Shown piece by piece: positions 26,065 through 34,227 of a DNA stretch of 64,000 nucleotides; position 1 is the first letter of the stretch; the number at the start of each line of letters is the position of its first letter. A program made the translations under genes and the position numbers. This DNA comes from Lysinibacillus composti. GTDB lineage: Bacteria; Bacillota; Bacilli; Bacillales_A; Planococcaceae. The notes under the pieces were generated by a model, which searched no databases, had not been told where the DNA came from, and saw only the letters and a list, made by a program, of their open reading frames with translations. Location: assembly GCF_016908465.1 (NCBI RefSeq), contig NZ_JAFBDY010000006.1, positions 144,768 to 208,767 of the forward strand. Direction: 5' to 3'.

Positions 26065-26844
26065 TTACTTAACAAAATAGTCATATGTATTCTTAGCCAA
26101 CATTAACACAGTAACAGTGATGAATAGTACACGCACATAGTTGCTTCCTCGTTTAATAGCAAATTTCGAACCAACGATTGAACCAACTAGTTGGGCAATC
26201 CCCATTGGAATACCATAAGCATAATTAACTTGATCCAATATGATAAACATAATTAATGCTGCGATATTACTACCAAAATTTAAAAATTTAGCATTTCCCG
26301 CAGCCTTTAAAAAGTCGAAGCCAATCATTAAAAAGGCAAAAATTAAAAAGGATCCCGTCCCTGGTCCCATAAAGCCATCATAAAAACCAATGGCAAAAAT
26401 GACCATCATAAAAAAGATGAACCGACGCATGGACAATTTTTTATAAGTTGAGATGCTACCCCAATCTTTCTTAAAAATCGTATAAACTGCAACAGCAGCA
26501 AGCATCACAAGCATAAGGGGCTTCAATAATTCAGGATCAATGAGGTGAACGGTCCAAGCCCCGATCATCGAACCGAAAAAAACTAGCGGAAAAAATTTAG
26601 AAACTGATTTTAAATCGATTTTACCTGAACGATAAAACATGATTGTACTTGTTAAAGATCCAATTGTACCTGCTAATTTATTTGTTGCAACCGCTGATGC
26701 CGGTGGTAATCCGGTGAACATCAATGCTGGTAAGGCAATTAATCCGCCTCCCCCAACAACTGAATCAATAAAAGCTGCTAAAAATCCAAAGACTATTAAA
26801 ATCATTAATAATTGTGGGTCTAAATCAAATATCTCCATTAACAT
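26065..26844 (-). CDS. TSUP (TauE/SafE) family membrane transporter
   Basis: 259 residues, about eight helices, with the family signatures FIDSVVGGGGLIALPALMFTG near the N-terminus and DGFMGPGTGSFLIFAF in the second half. TSUP proteins move sulfite, sulfoacetate or other anions. The gene is divergent from a TrmB regulator (115 bp between starts), which may control it. Which anion it carries is unknown; the sulfur island 18 kb away is too far to infer a link. Confidence 0.88.
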   Translation of the reverse strand: MLMEIFDLDPQLLMILIVFGFLAAFIDSVVGGGGLIALPALMFTGLPPASAVATNKLAGTIGSLTSTIMFYRSGKIDLKSVSKFFPLVFFGSMIGAWTVHLIDPELLKPLMLVMLAAVAVYTIFKKDWGSISTYKKLSMRRFIFFMMVIFAIGFYDGFMGPGTGSFLIFAFLMIGFDFLKAAGNAKFLNFGSNIAALIMFIILDQVNYAYGIPMGIAQLVGSIVGSKFAIKRGSNYVRVLFITVTVLMLAKNTYDYFVK

Positions 26845-26959
26845 ATAATCAACCTTCCGTTTAGTTACTACTGTGATAGTAACTAAAGATTTTAAAGTTG
26901 TAAATAGTTATGATAAATTTAATAATTATAGGTATGAATAGTTATCGGGGGGTTGGGAA

Positions 26960-27757
26960 TTGGAAAATATCGTACATCAACTTAAAAAACTTGGCTTTAA
27001 TGAATATGAAGCTAAGTGCTATGTTTCTCTTGTTATAATCGGAACGGCTACCGCTTACCAAGTTAGTAAGGATTCGGGAATACCGCGCTCTAGAATATAT
27101 GAAGTGTTAAATAATCTTGTTGAAAAAGGGATCGTCATAAAAGAAGAAATAAAAGATGACAGTAAGGATAGTGCTCAATATTCGCCATTACCTGTAGAGA
27201 TTCTTTTGAAAAAGGCCCAAACTGAATGGAGCACTAATTTTGAAGTAATTAGTAACTCATTACGGGAGATTGAAAATACGGAGAATAAGCCTAACAATCG
27301 AGTCATGACATTAAAAGACCGTGAAACCATATTGACCTATTGTAAAGTATTACTCAAAAAAGCAAAGAGACGTGTCATTATTTCAATGTGGGACGATATT
27401 TATGACGAGTTGGAAGATGAGCTTCATGAAGCAGCTTCTCGTGTATCAGTCCAAGGGATCACACTACATGTAGCAAACCCACCTGAACATGTTGATCGTC
27501 ATCGAATTACTCCCTTTACTGAAACTCCTACTAGTGAACATTGGTTTATTATATCGATCGATGCAAAAGAAATGATCTATGGGCCTTCCTTTAAAGAACG
27601 TAGTGTGGCTTTTTATACAGATGATCCGTTACATATTTATTTATTAGAGGATTATGTTTGGCATGATGTTTTAGTGAATCGCCTAGTCCGACATAGCGAA
27701 GACGACGATTTACAGCAATGGATTACAAGTGAACGGAAAGCATTTTTTATGGAATAG
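26960..27757 (+). CDS. TrmB-family transcriptional regulator
   Basis: 265 residues. N-terminal winged helix (LKKLGFNEYEAKCYVSLV..GIPRSRIYEVLNNLVEKGIV, about 5-60), then a C-terminal effector part (FxxRETILTYCKVLLKKAKRRVIISMWDDIYDEL) of the TrmB/PLD-like type. TrmB proteins were first known as sugar regulators in archaea and also occur in Bacillales. The start is TTG at 26960 after CGGGGGGTTGGGAA. Likely target: the divergent TSUP transporter. Confidence 0.85.
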   Translation: MENIVHQLKKLGFNEYEAKCYVSLVIIGTATAYQVSKDSGIPRSRIYEVLNNLVEKGIVIKEEIKDDSKDSAQYSPLPVEILLKKAQTEWSTNFEVISNSLREIENTENKPNNRVMTLKDRETILTYCKVLLKKAKRRVIISMWDDIYDELEDELHEAASRVSVQGITLHVANPPEHVDRHRITPFTETPTSEHWFIISIDAKEMIYGPSFKERSVAFYTDDPLHIYLLEDYVWHDVLVNRLVRHSEDDDLQQWITSERKAFFME

Positions 27758-27856
27758 AAAAAAAAGCAGATGTTGTCATAAAATATGTAAATATTCGTTG
27801 TATCATTGACAAAAGGTGAATGTTAGCATATATTATAAGTAAATAGTTGAATAGTT

Positions 27857-27955
27857 CTCCTAAAGGGGAGTAGCTTTTACATTAAAGTCGTCACTTCGGA
27901 AGATTTTCTTCCCGGCTTTATTGGCAACGAACTTGTTGTTAGCAAGACCTTTACC
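27857..27955 (+). ncRNA. yybP-ykoY (Mn2+) riboswitch aptamer
   Basis: Contains the conserved AAAGGGGAGTAG block (27862-27873), the central GTCGTCA, and the closing AGCAAGACCTTTACC. TAAAGG (27861-27866) can pair with CCTTTA (27948-27953) to form P1. Located 240 bp upstream of a TerC-family gene, the classic target of this Mn2+-sensing RNA. Confidence 0.9.
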
Positions 27956-27983
27956 ATATGAGTCTGGTAAAGGTCTTTTATTG
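27946..27983 (+). terminator. First expression-platform terminator of the Mn riboswitch
   Basis: GACCTTTACC (27946-27955) / GGTAAAGGTC (27966-27975), then TTTTATT. Its 5' arm overlaps the 3' strand of P1, so aptamer closure and the terminator exclude each other: metal-bound RNA should be read through. Confidence 0.85.
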
Positions 27984-27988
27984 TCTTT

Positions 27989-28025
27989 AAAACCTTTACC
28001 AAGTGTTTGGTAAAGGTTTTTTTAT
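27989..28025 (+). terminator. Second, near-identical terminator in tandem
   Basis: AAACCTTTACC / GGTAAAGGTTT with 8-nt loop and TTTTTTATTT tail. Its arms repeat the core CCTTTACC / GGTAAAGG of the first hairpin 43 bp upstream. Confidence 0.8.
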
Positions 28026-28186
28026 TTACAAAAGAACCTAATTCAGACAGACCCATTTGAACGTTCAATCATTTGAATTTCATGAATGGAGTTGAATGAA
28101 GAAAAATAGATCACCTAAGTTCGAATGAAAGTCGCATTAGTTTTTGATTTGATTGATCATAAAAGAGAATCCAAGGAGGATTATTA

Positions 28187-28987
28187 TTGGAACTATCATT
28201 ATTATTTGAATATGGCTGGGTATTGATTTTATTAGTTGCGCTTGAAGGATTGCTTGCGGCTGATAACGCACTTGTTTTAGCGATTATGGTGAAGCATCTT
28301 CCTGAAGAGGAAAGAAAAAAGGCACTATTTTACGGATTAGCCGGGGCATTTGTATTCCGTTTCGCCTCTTTATTTATGATTTCCTTCCTTGTAGACATAT
28401 GGCAAATTCAAGCAATTGGAGCTTTATATCTTCTATTCATTGCCATAAATCATATTGTGAGAAAACTAGTATTTAAGAAAAAAGACGATGAAACTGAATT
28501 AAAGGTTAAGAAAAAATCTGGCTTCTGGGGCACTGTTTTTAAAGTAGAAATAGCTGATATTGCCTTTGCGATCGACTCAATTCTTGCAGCAGTGGCGTTA
28601 GCAATGACGCTTCCAAATACGAATCTTCCCCAGATTGGTGGGTTGGATGGAGGAAAGTTTCTAGTCATCTTTATCGGTGGATTAATCGGTGTCATTATTA
28701 TGCGTTTTGCTGCAAACCTATTTGTAAAACTACTACAATCAAAACCTGGGCTTGAAATTGCAGCTTTTGCGATTGTGGGATGGGTTGGTGTTAAACTTGT
28801 TGTCTTAACATTAGGACACCAGGATATCGGAGTTATACCGTATGACTTCGCCCATTCTACTACATGGAAACTAATATTCTACACAGTATTAATTGGCATT
28901 GCAGTTGCTGGTTGGTTCTTATCAAAAGACAAAAATAATGATGATGATAAAACAACACCACAATTAATTGAAGCAGATAAAAATTAA
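28187..28987 (+). CDS. TerC-family membrane protein (MeeY/YkoY-like)
   Basis: 266 residues, seven or so helices, with the TerC motifs EGLLAADNALVLAIMVKHLP near the N-terminus and EIADIAFAIDSILAAVA in the middle, each with acidic residues in the membrane. In B. subtilis the Mn-riboswitch-controlled YkoY (MeeY) and YceF (MeeF) export manganese to metalate secreted enzymes; E. coli Alx is a Mn exporter. TTG start behind AAGGAGGATTATTA. The upstream yybP-ykoY RNA strongly supports a Mn2+ efflux or supply function. Charged C-terminal tail (KDKNNDDDK). Confidence 0.92.
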   Translation: MELSLLFEYGWVLILLVALEGLLAADNALVLAIMVKHLPEEERKKALFYGLAGAFVFRFASLFMISFLVDIWQIQAIGALYLLFIAINHIVRKLVFKKKDDETELKVKKKSGFWGTVFKVEIADIAFAIDSILAAVALAMTLPNTNLPQIGGLDGGKFLVIFIGGLIGVIIMRFAANLFVKLLQSKPGLEIAAFAIVGWVGVKLVVLTLGHQDIGVIPYDFAHSTTWKLIFYTVLIGIAVAGWFLSKDKNNDDDKTTPQLIEADKN

Positions 28988-28992
28988 AGAAT

Positions 28993-29026
28993 TGGGGCTG
29001 TCCATAAATTGACAGCCCCATTTTTT
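28993..29026 (+). terminator. Terminator of the TerC gene
   Basis: TGGGGCTGTC / GACAGCCCCA perfect 10-bp stem, loop 8 nt, six T. Confidence 0.9.
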
Positions 29027-29069
29027 ATTACTGAATAATTTAACATTACCTTTAGCTTCTCAAAACAAA

Positions 29070-29097
29070 AAAAGACGATTACCTTATCTGCAATCGC
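29070..29097 (-). terminator. Weak terminator after the 251-aa unknown gene
   Basis: Short stem CGATT / AATCG (extended imperfectly) followed on the minus strand by TCTTTTTTTG, 50 bp past the stop at 29147. Confidence 0.4.
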
Positions 29098-29146
29098 CAA
29101 CATATGTTAAAGCAATTTCTTAGAATGTCACAGCCTTAAGAAATTG

Positions 29147-29902
29147 TTACCTAAACTTATCAGGGTATAGTTTGATCATGGCATCTGAAATCATATCTGC
29201 CATTTGTCTAGCTTGTTTTTCAATCTGATCATAGATTTCAATATCTTTCTGATAGTCCTTCATAATCATCGTGACTGCTTCTTGTTTTGTTAAAGACAAA
29301 TGTTGATAGAACATATTTTTTACTTCTTGCTCAGTCAGATAGGGATTCACACTACTTAGAAACGCAGAAATTTCATCGGCATTAGCATACCATTTTTGTT
29401 CTGCAATTTTGGCGGCATTTTCATCCCCAGCAATTGCCGCTTTGACAAGGTCTGCTGCATTTAAAAGATGTTCTTTAATCAACGTAGAATATCTAGCTGC
29501 TGCTTCATCACCATAAATAGGACGAAGCATTTCTCCCATATCCGTAGCATTTTTCAATAGGCGCGTCAGAACAAAGTCTATGTCTGGTAAATTGAAGATT
29601 AAACTTATAATGGCCATTCTAGTCCAAGCCACATGCTCCTCCCACAGACTTCGATTATCTCGCATTAAGTCGACAGCAGCCTGACTTATACAATTCTCTT
29701 TTTGTTGTGTAAGCGGGATTTGAGGTTGTGAAACTGGGTTAGTAACATCCGGTGTTACTTGAAGGTAATAAGGATTGACTCCTGGATGAACTGTAAAACC
29801 TCCGTTTACTCCTACAGGATAACTCTGTGGCATTAACAAGTAATTAACTTCCGGTGGAAAATAATAAGCAAATACTGAATTTGGATAATGATAAGGATTC
29901 AT
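29147..29902 (-). CDS. Conserved Bacillales protein of unknown function
   Basis: 251 residues with no signal peptide or membrane helix. N-terminal 70 residues are Pro/Tyr/Asn-rich and probably disordered; the rest is helical (LWEEHVAWTRMAIISLIFNLPDID, LLKNATDMGEMLRPIYGDEAAARY, HLLNAADLVKAAIAGD, KKWYANADEISAFLSSVNPYLT-like blocks). I have a memory of similar Bacillus proteins carrying the doubtful label acetylglutamate kinase; no kinase motif is visible, so I do not use it. GAAAGGG stands before the ATG. Divergent from the small Asn-rich gene at 30117. Confidence 0.7.
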   Translation of the reverse strand: MNPYHYPNSVFAYYFPPEVNYLLMPQSYPVGVNGGFTVHPGVNPYYLQVTPDVTNPVSQPQIPLTQQKENCISQAAVDLMRDNRSLWEEHVAWTRMAIISLIFNLPDIDFVLTRLLKNATDMGEMLRPIYGDEAAARYSTLIKEHLLNAADLVKAAIAGDENAAKIAEQKWYANADEISAFLSSVNPYLTEQEVKNMFYQHLSLTKQEAVTMIMKDYQKDIEIYDQIEKQARQMADMISDAMIKLYPDKFR

Positions 29903-30116
29903 ATTTTATTCCCTTTCCCCTCTATTTATTTCTTTCAAATAAAAGGTTATTTCTTTTCACTCCTACAGTGTATTCAGATTGGATAGTCAGGGTGATTGTC
30001 ATCGAACGATGTCTCATGTGTAATAACGTAAACTAAAGATTTAATTTTATTTGTCCTTTACCTCTTTTGGGTAACTTTCATAAAATACAAAGAGATTAGA
30101 TCGGGGTGATTAAGAC

Positions 30117-30413
30117 ATGAATCCATACAATAATTTTAATGCCATCAATAACTTTAATAATTCTACAAATAATAATGGTCCCATTTCAGATGATGAAAGT
30201 ACTGCAGCTAAACTTGCTATACTTGGAGGTTTTTTAGCTACGTTGGGGGATGCCATTTCAACTTACGCTGCAGTTCTTGCACTGGAAGGAATACAACAAT
30301 CTAAAAGCAATAATCATGAAAAAGGTAACAACGACGATAGAATTAAGGAACTTGAAAAACAAATTAAATATTTAACAAAGGAAATTAACAAACAAAAAAA
30401 GGGATATAAATAA
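30117..30413 (+). CDS. Small Asn-rich protein with a membrane-like segment and coiled coil
   Basis: 98 residues. First 22 are Asn-rich and low complexity, then a hydrophobic helix (TAAKLAILGGFLATLGDAISTYAAVLALEG, about 29-58), then a charged coiled-coil tail (KELEKQIKYLTKEINKQKKG). Good ribosome binding site GGGGTGATTAAGAC before the ATG. I recognise no named family; similar small Bacillus proteins are of unknown function. A hairpin follows at 30417. Confidence 0.65.
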   Translation: MNPYNNFNAINNFNNSTNNNGPISDDESTAAKLAILGGFLATLGDAISTYAAVLALEGIQQSKSNNHEKGNNDDRIKELEKQIKYLTKEINKQKKGYK

Positions 30414-30416
30414 CTT

Positions 30417-30447
30417 AAGGGTGACCCGAGTTAATGGAGTCACCCTT
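30417..30447 (+). terminator. Hairpin after the Asn-rich gene
   Basis: AAGGGTGAC / GTCACCCTT 9-bp stem right behind the stop; no T run follows, so termination is uncertain. Confidence 0.45.
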
Positions 30448-30557
30448 ACGTATGAATGTTATCTATTATATGGACAAGTTGGATTACTTTTTGTTGTGAA
30501 ATAGTTTAGTGAATCAAGGGAATACTTTATGTATTAAGTGTGAAAGGAATGAATACT

Positions 30558-30848
30558 ATGGAATTCCCCGATATTCACACCAACTTTTGGGATGGTGTGA
30601 TTGCAGTTCCACTCATCGTGATTCTAACACAAATATTTAAATTATTTCCGATACCAAGGAAGTACTTTCCAACTATAGCATCCGTCTTTGGATTTTTGAT
30701 TTCTATATTTATTAGTCATCGAGGTAATTTACCGGCTGGTATTTTTATGGGAGGATTTTACGGGGCAGCTGCTGTTGGGTTATATGCCTCCCTTAAAACG
30801 ACATGGATAGCATTTAAGAAAAAACGCAATAAAAAACATGCCTACTGA
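30558..30848 (+). CDS. Small membrane protein, unknown (holin-like size)
   Basis: 96 residues with about three hydrophobic segments (WDGVIAVPLIVILTQIFKLF, FPTIASVFGFLISIFIS, FMGGFYGAAAVGLYASL) and a basic tail KKKRNKKHAY. Size, helix count and charged tail resemble phage-type holins, but no lysin or phage gene is next to it. I start at the ATG at 30558, which has GAAAGGA 9 nt upstream; the in-frame start at 30540 lacks one. Confidence 0.65.
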   Translation: MEFPDIHTNFWDGVIAVPLIVILTQIFKLFPIPRKYFPTIASVFGFLISIFISHRGNLPAGIFMGGFYGAAAVGLYASLKTTWIAFKKKRNKKHAY

Positions 30849-30919
30849 TAAAATTAATGTGACCGGAAATAGCCTTATACAAACCTCTGAATTGTTTAGC
30901 CCCAATTTGATTGAATATA

Positions 30920-30962
30920 AAAAGCCGTATAAACGATTAGAAAAATCGAAGAATACGGCTAC
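30920..30962 (-). terminator. Terminator of the FAH-family gene
   Basis: AGCCGTAT / ATACGGCT with an inner CGATT / AATCG stem; minus-strand tail CTTTTTATA. 47 bp past the stop at 31009. Confidence 0.75.
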
Positions 30963-31008
30963 CGCTTATTAAAATCTATCTAGTATTATTGCTAAAGATT
31001 AAGAGATT

Positions 31009-31806
31009 TTATTTTACAAAGTTACAAAGTTTTCCGATTTGCTCCACTTCAACCACTACAGTATCTCCAGATTTCATTGGGCAACTTCCTGAAGGGGAAC
31101 CAGTGGCTAAAACATCTCCAGGCTCAAGAGTCATTACATTAGAAATCCAACTGATAAGAAATGGTATAGAGAAGGACATCTGATTTGTATTCCCCTCTTG
31201 TACAACTTCACCATTTAACTTTGTTACAATTCGTAAATTAGATGGATCAACTCCTGTTACAATCCAAGGACCTAGAGGACCAAAAGTGTCAAAACCTTTC
31301 CCACGAGTAAACTGAGGATCCATTCTTGTACGATCTCTAGCGGTTACGTCGTTAAATATTGTACAACCAAAAACATAATCTAACGCATCTTCTTCTTTTA
31401 TATTTTTCCCGCGTTTTCCAATAATAAGTGCCACTTCGCCTTCCATTTCTACCTGATTAGATAGTTCACTAGAAGGTAATATGATTTCTCCTTGATCTGG
31501 AATAAGAGCAGACGCTGGTTTTAAAAATAAGAATGGTTCTTTTAGATTAGCCTCTCCGCCAGTCTCTTCTGCATGTTCTGCATAAGTCCAGCCGAAATTA
31601 ATAATTTTTGAAGGGACAACTGGCTCTAATATTTTTACATCACTTAAATTTACTCTTGTGCCATCAAAGCTTAATTTATTATTTACAATTTCAGTAAAGT
31701 CACTAGTTAATTGTAATATTTCCTCCCCTTCAACAATTCCATAAAAGATCTGATTGTTAGTGTTCTGATAACGTACGATTTTTTGATTTTTAGTTATTTC
31801 TTGCAT
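31009..31806 (-). CDS. Fumarylacetoacetate hydrolase (FAH) family protein
   Basis: 265 residues. C-terminal FAH domain: KIINFGWTYAEHAEETGG, FLFLKPASALI, VEMEGEVALIIGKRGKNI (acidic metal ligands), DVTARDRT, and LEPGDVLATGSPSGSCPMKSGD. The family includes acylpyruvate hydrolases, oxaloacetate decarboxylases and 2-hydroxyhepta-2,4-diene-dioate isomerases, all Mg2+/Mn2+ dependent. It lies 340 bp downstream of the tct/CoA-transferase operon, beyond that operon's terminator, so it has its own promoter. A role in the same acid-degradation route is possible but not shown. Confidence 0.85.
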   Translation of the reverse strand: MQEITKNQKIVRYQNTNNQIFYGIVEGEEILQLTSDFTEIVNNKLSFDGTRVNLSDVKILEPVVPSKIINFGWTYAEHAEETGGEANLKEPFLFLKPASALIPDQGEIILPSSELSNQVEMEGEVALIIGKRGKNIKEEDALDYVFGCTIFNDVTARDRTRMDPQFTRGKGFDTFGPLGPWIVTGVDPSNLRIVTKLNGEVVQEGNTNQMSFSIPFLISWISNVMTLEPGDVLATGSPSGSCPMKSGDTVVVEVEQIGKLCNFVK

Positions 31807-32109
31807 GCTTACTTCAACTCCGTTTATTATTTACTCACTTATCGATTCCTGTATCACTCGATTTGAATAGCTTTGATTACAAAATAAAAATGAATACAAT
31901 ACAAAAACAAACTCAATACATAGAAAATTTTATCATATTTGATTGAAAATTCATTATTAAATTTTATTCATTTCATTATAACATATAATACAGATATAAC
32001 AGAAAATAAAAAAAAGAGCAATACAGAATATCGGTTTACATCTTTTACATATTGTTCCATATCATATTCAGCACAATTATTTAACATTCTTATGTACACA
32101 CCTATAAAG

Positions 32110-32141
32110 AAAACAACCCTTCTAACTTGAAGAGTTGTTTT
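32110..32141 (-). terminator. Terminator of the tct/CoA-transferase operon
   Basis: AAAACAACTCTT / GAAGGGTTGTTTT stem read on the minus strand, tail TTTTCTTTAT, 9 bp past the tctA stop. Apart from this, 31807-32149 holds only the AT-rich upstream region of the FAH gene. Confidence 0.8.
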
Positions 32142-32149
32142 CCATTTCT

Positions 32150-33682
32150 TTAGGTATTAGATTCAGTCGGTGCATGATCCGACTTTTTACTGTTTTTCTT
32201 TTTTTGAATCAGCTTATTAATGATAGGAAAAATAATCATTAATAAAATAATAATCGTCAGTACAAGAGAAATTGGTCTTTGTACAAACGTTAGTAAATCA
32301 CCGTTTGTAATTTCCATGCTTCTACGGAAATTTTGTTCCAATAACGGCCCCATCACTAAGGCCATTACAGCTGGTGCAAGCGGAAAACCAAATCGAGTCA
32401 TCCCATAACCAATTAAACCAAATACAAATAACAAGATTAAATCAAACTGATTGAAGTTAATGCCGTATACACCCAATACTGAAAATGCAATTACTCCTAC
32501 GAAAAGCGGAATGGCTGGTAATTTTAAAAGTGACGCAAACACACCAACTAACGGTAGATTTAAAATTAATAATAATACGTTCCCAATATACATACTAGCA
32601 ATAATCGCCCATAGAAGAGTTGGATTTGAATCAAACATACCCGGACCTGGTTGTAATCCGTACATCATAAAAATAAACATTAACAGCGCAGTAGTAGCTG
32701 AACCTGGAATACCAAGAGTAAATAAAGGCACTAATGCCCCACCAACTCCCGCATTGTTGGCAGCTTCTGGACCTGCTACACCTTCGATTGCTCCTTTACC
32801 AAACTCCTCTGGATGCTTTGAAAGTTTTTTCTCCATTCCATAGGATAAAAAAGACGCTAATGATGGACCAATGCCTGGAAGTACCCCAATAATGAACCCT
32901 AATACAGAACCCCTACCGAATGGACCTATTGATCTTTTCCAATCTTCACGAGTCATCCATTGAGATCCTTTAAAGTTTTGTAAGTCCATTTTTGGTGAAT
33001 TTCCCTTTCTTGCCATCGTTTCAATTGCTTCAGGAATTGCAAATAAAGCAATAGCAATTAAAACAAAGTCGATCCCATCTAATAGGTTTGGAATCCCAAA
33101 GGTAAAACGAGGGACACTTGTTTGCAAGTCGATACCCACCATAGCAATCGAAAGTCCAAATAAGGTTGATATATAAGCTTTTAAAGCAGAACCAGTTGTT
33201 AAACTAGATACCATTGTCATGGCTAATACAATGAGAAGAAAGTATTCAGCAGAACCAAAAAAGTAAGCAGCTTTTGCTAAAACAGGCGCAAGAAGCATTA
33301 ATCCTAAAGTTGCGAAAGTTCCAGCAATAAATGAACCGATTGCAGCAGCAGATAAGGCCCTACCTGCTTTCCCTTGCTTTGCCATTTCATATCCATCTAG
33401 CGTCGTAACAATAGAAGCTACTTCTCCTGGTGTTTTAATAAGGATGGCTGTAGTCGACCCACCATACATCGATCCGTAATAGATTCCAATTAGCATAATT
33501 AGACCATTAACCGGTTCCAAACCATAAGATAATGGAATTAAGAGAGCGATGGCCGTTATAGGACCAATACCCGGTAAAATTCCTGTTAATGTTCCAATCA
33601 AAACTCCAAGAAACGCAAAACCTAGTGTTTCGAGAGATAATACAGCACCAAACCCTGTTATGATATTAGAAAACATATCCAA
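32150..33682 (-). CDS. tctA: TctA, large permease of a tripartite tricarboxylate transporter
   Basis: 510 residues, about 12 helices. TctA signatures: GTLTGILPGIGPITAIALLIPLSYG, GSTTAILIKTPGEVASIVTTLDGYEMAKQGKAGRAL and GVLPGIGPSLASFLSYGMEKKLSKHPEEFGKGAIEGVAGPEAANNA. Works with TctB and the extracytoplasmic receptor TctC to import citrate-like acids on an ion gradient. Start TTG (33682) or ATG two codons later, behind GGGGGTGG. Last gene of a six-gene operon whose upstream genes encode CoA-transferases and an HMGL-like lyase. Confidence 0.92.
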   Translation of the reverse strand: MDMFSNIITGFGAVLSLETLGFAFLGVLIGTLTGILPGIGPITAIALLIPLSYGLEPVNGLIMLIGIYYGSMYGGSTTAILIKTPGEVASIVTTLDGYEMAKQGKAGRALSAAAIGSFIAGTFATLGLMLLAPVLAKAAYFFGSAEYFLLIVLAMTMVSSLTTGSALKAYISTLFGLSIAMVGIDLQTSVPRFTFGIPNLLDGIDFVLIAIALFAIPEAIETMARKGNSPKMDLQNFKGSQWMTREDWKRSIGPFGRGSVLGFIIGVLPGIGPSLASFLSYGMEKKLSKHPEEFGKGAIEGVAGPEAANNAGVGGALVPLFTLGIPGSATTALLMFIFMMYGLQPGPGMFDSNPTLLWAIIASMYIGNVLLLILNLPLVGVFASLLKLPAIPLFVGVIAFSVLGVYGINFNQFDLILLFVFGLIGYGMTRFGFPLAPAVMALVMGPLLEQNFRRSMEITNGDLLTFVQRPISLVLTIIILLMIIFPIINKLIQKKKNSKKSDHAPTESNT

Positions 33683-33695
33683 AACGCGCCACCCC

Positions 33696-34181
33696 CTAAC
33701 CTAATGGACCTAATGGTAAATATACTGAAAGGACACGATCAAATAAAAAGTAAACAACAATTGGAAATACTAAGGAATAAACTATATTTCGAATCCAATG
33801 TTTTCTTTCAAGATACATCGTTAAACTAAAGATAAATAAGACGGTCGATATTAGGTATCCTAATGGGACGAATAAAACCATATACCCAAAGAAGATTAGG
33901 AAAAGGAGAATTACCTTCTTTTTATCTTGCGGTTCTCCTTCCTCCTCCTTCACGACTTCTTCTTCCTTACCAACATTGGCTTTATTCTGACGCGCCTCTA
34001 TTAAACCAGAACTAATAAGAATAATTGCTAGTATAATTAATAGTATTCCAATAGTCCCTGGAAAAACGGAGGGTCCTATAACCACAGATCCTGAAGCAGG
34101 TGGTGGTAAACGAAATGCTATAATTGTGTACGTTAAAGCAAAGGCTAAAACTACTATTCCTGAAATTATATTCTTATTCAA
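33696..34181 (-). CDS. tctB: TctB, small permease of a tripartite tricarboxylate transporter
   Basis: 161 residues, four helices with PGTIGILLIILAIILISSGLIEAR and a short acidic/basic cytoplasmic loop (KEEEVVKEEEGEPQDKKK). The best start is TTG at 34181 preceded by AAGAGGTG; the GTG at 34208 has no site. TctB proteins are poorly conserved, so the call rests on size, helix pattern and its place between tctC and tctA. Confidence 0.85.
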   Translation of the reverse strand: MNKNIISGIVVLAFALTYTIIAFRLPPPASGSVVIGPSVFPGTIGILLIILAIILISSGLIEARQNKANVGKEEEVVKEEEGEPQDKKKVILLFLIFFGYMVLFVPLGYLISTVLFIFSLTMYLERKHWIRNIVYSLVFPIVVYFLFDRVLSVYLPLGPLG

Positions 34182-34227
34182 TAGAACACCTCTTTTTCCT
34201 ATTTTCACGAATATTTAGAATCAGCGT

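Noticed and set aside
30558..30848. Prophage holin
   Set aside because: No lysin or other phage gene beside it; size and helices alone are not enough.
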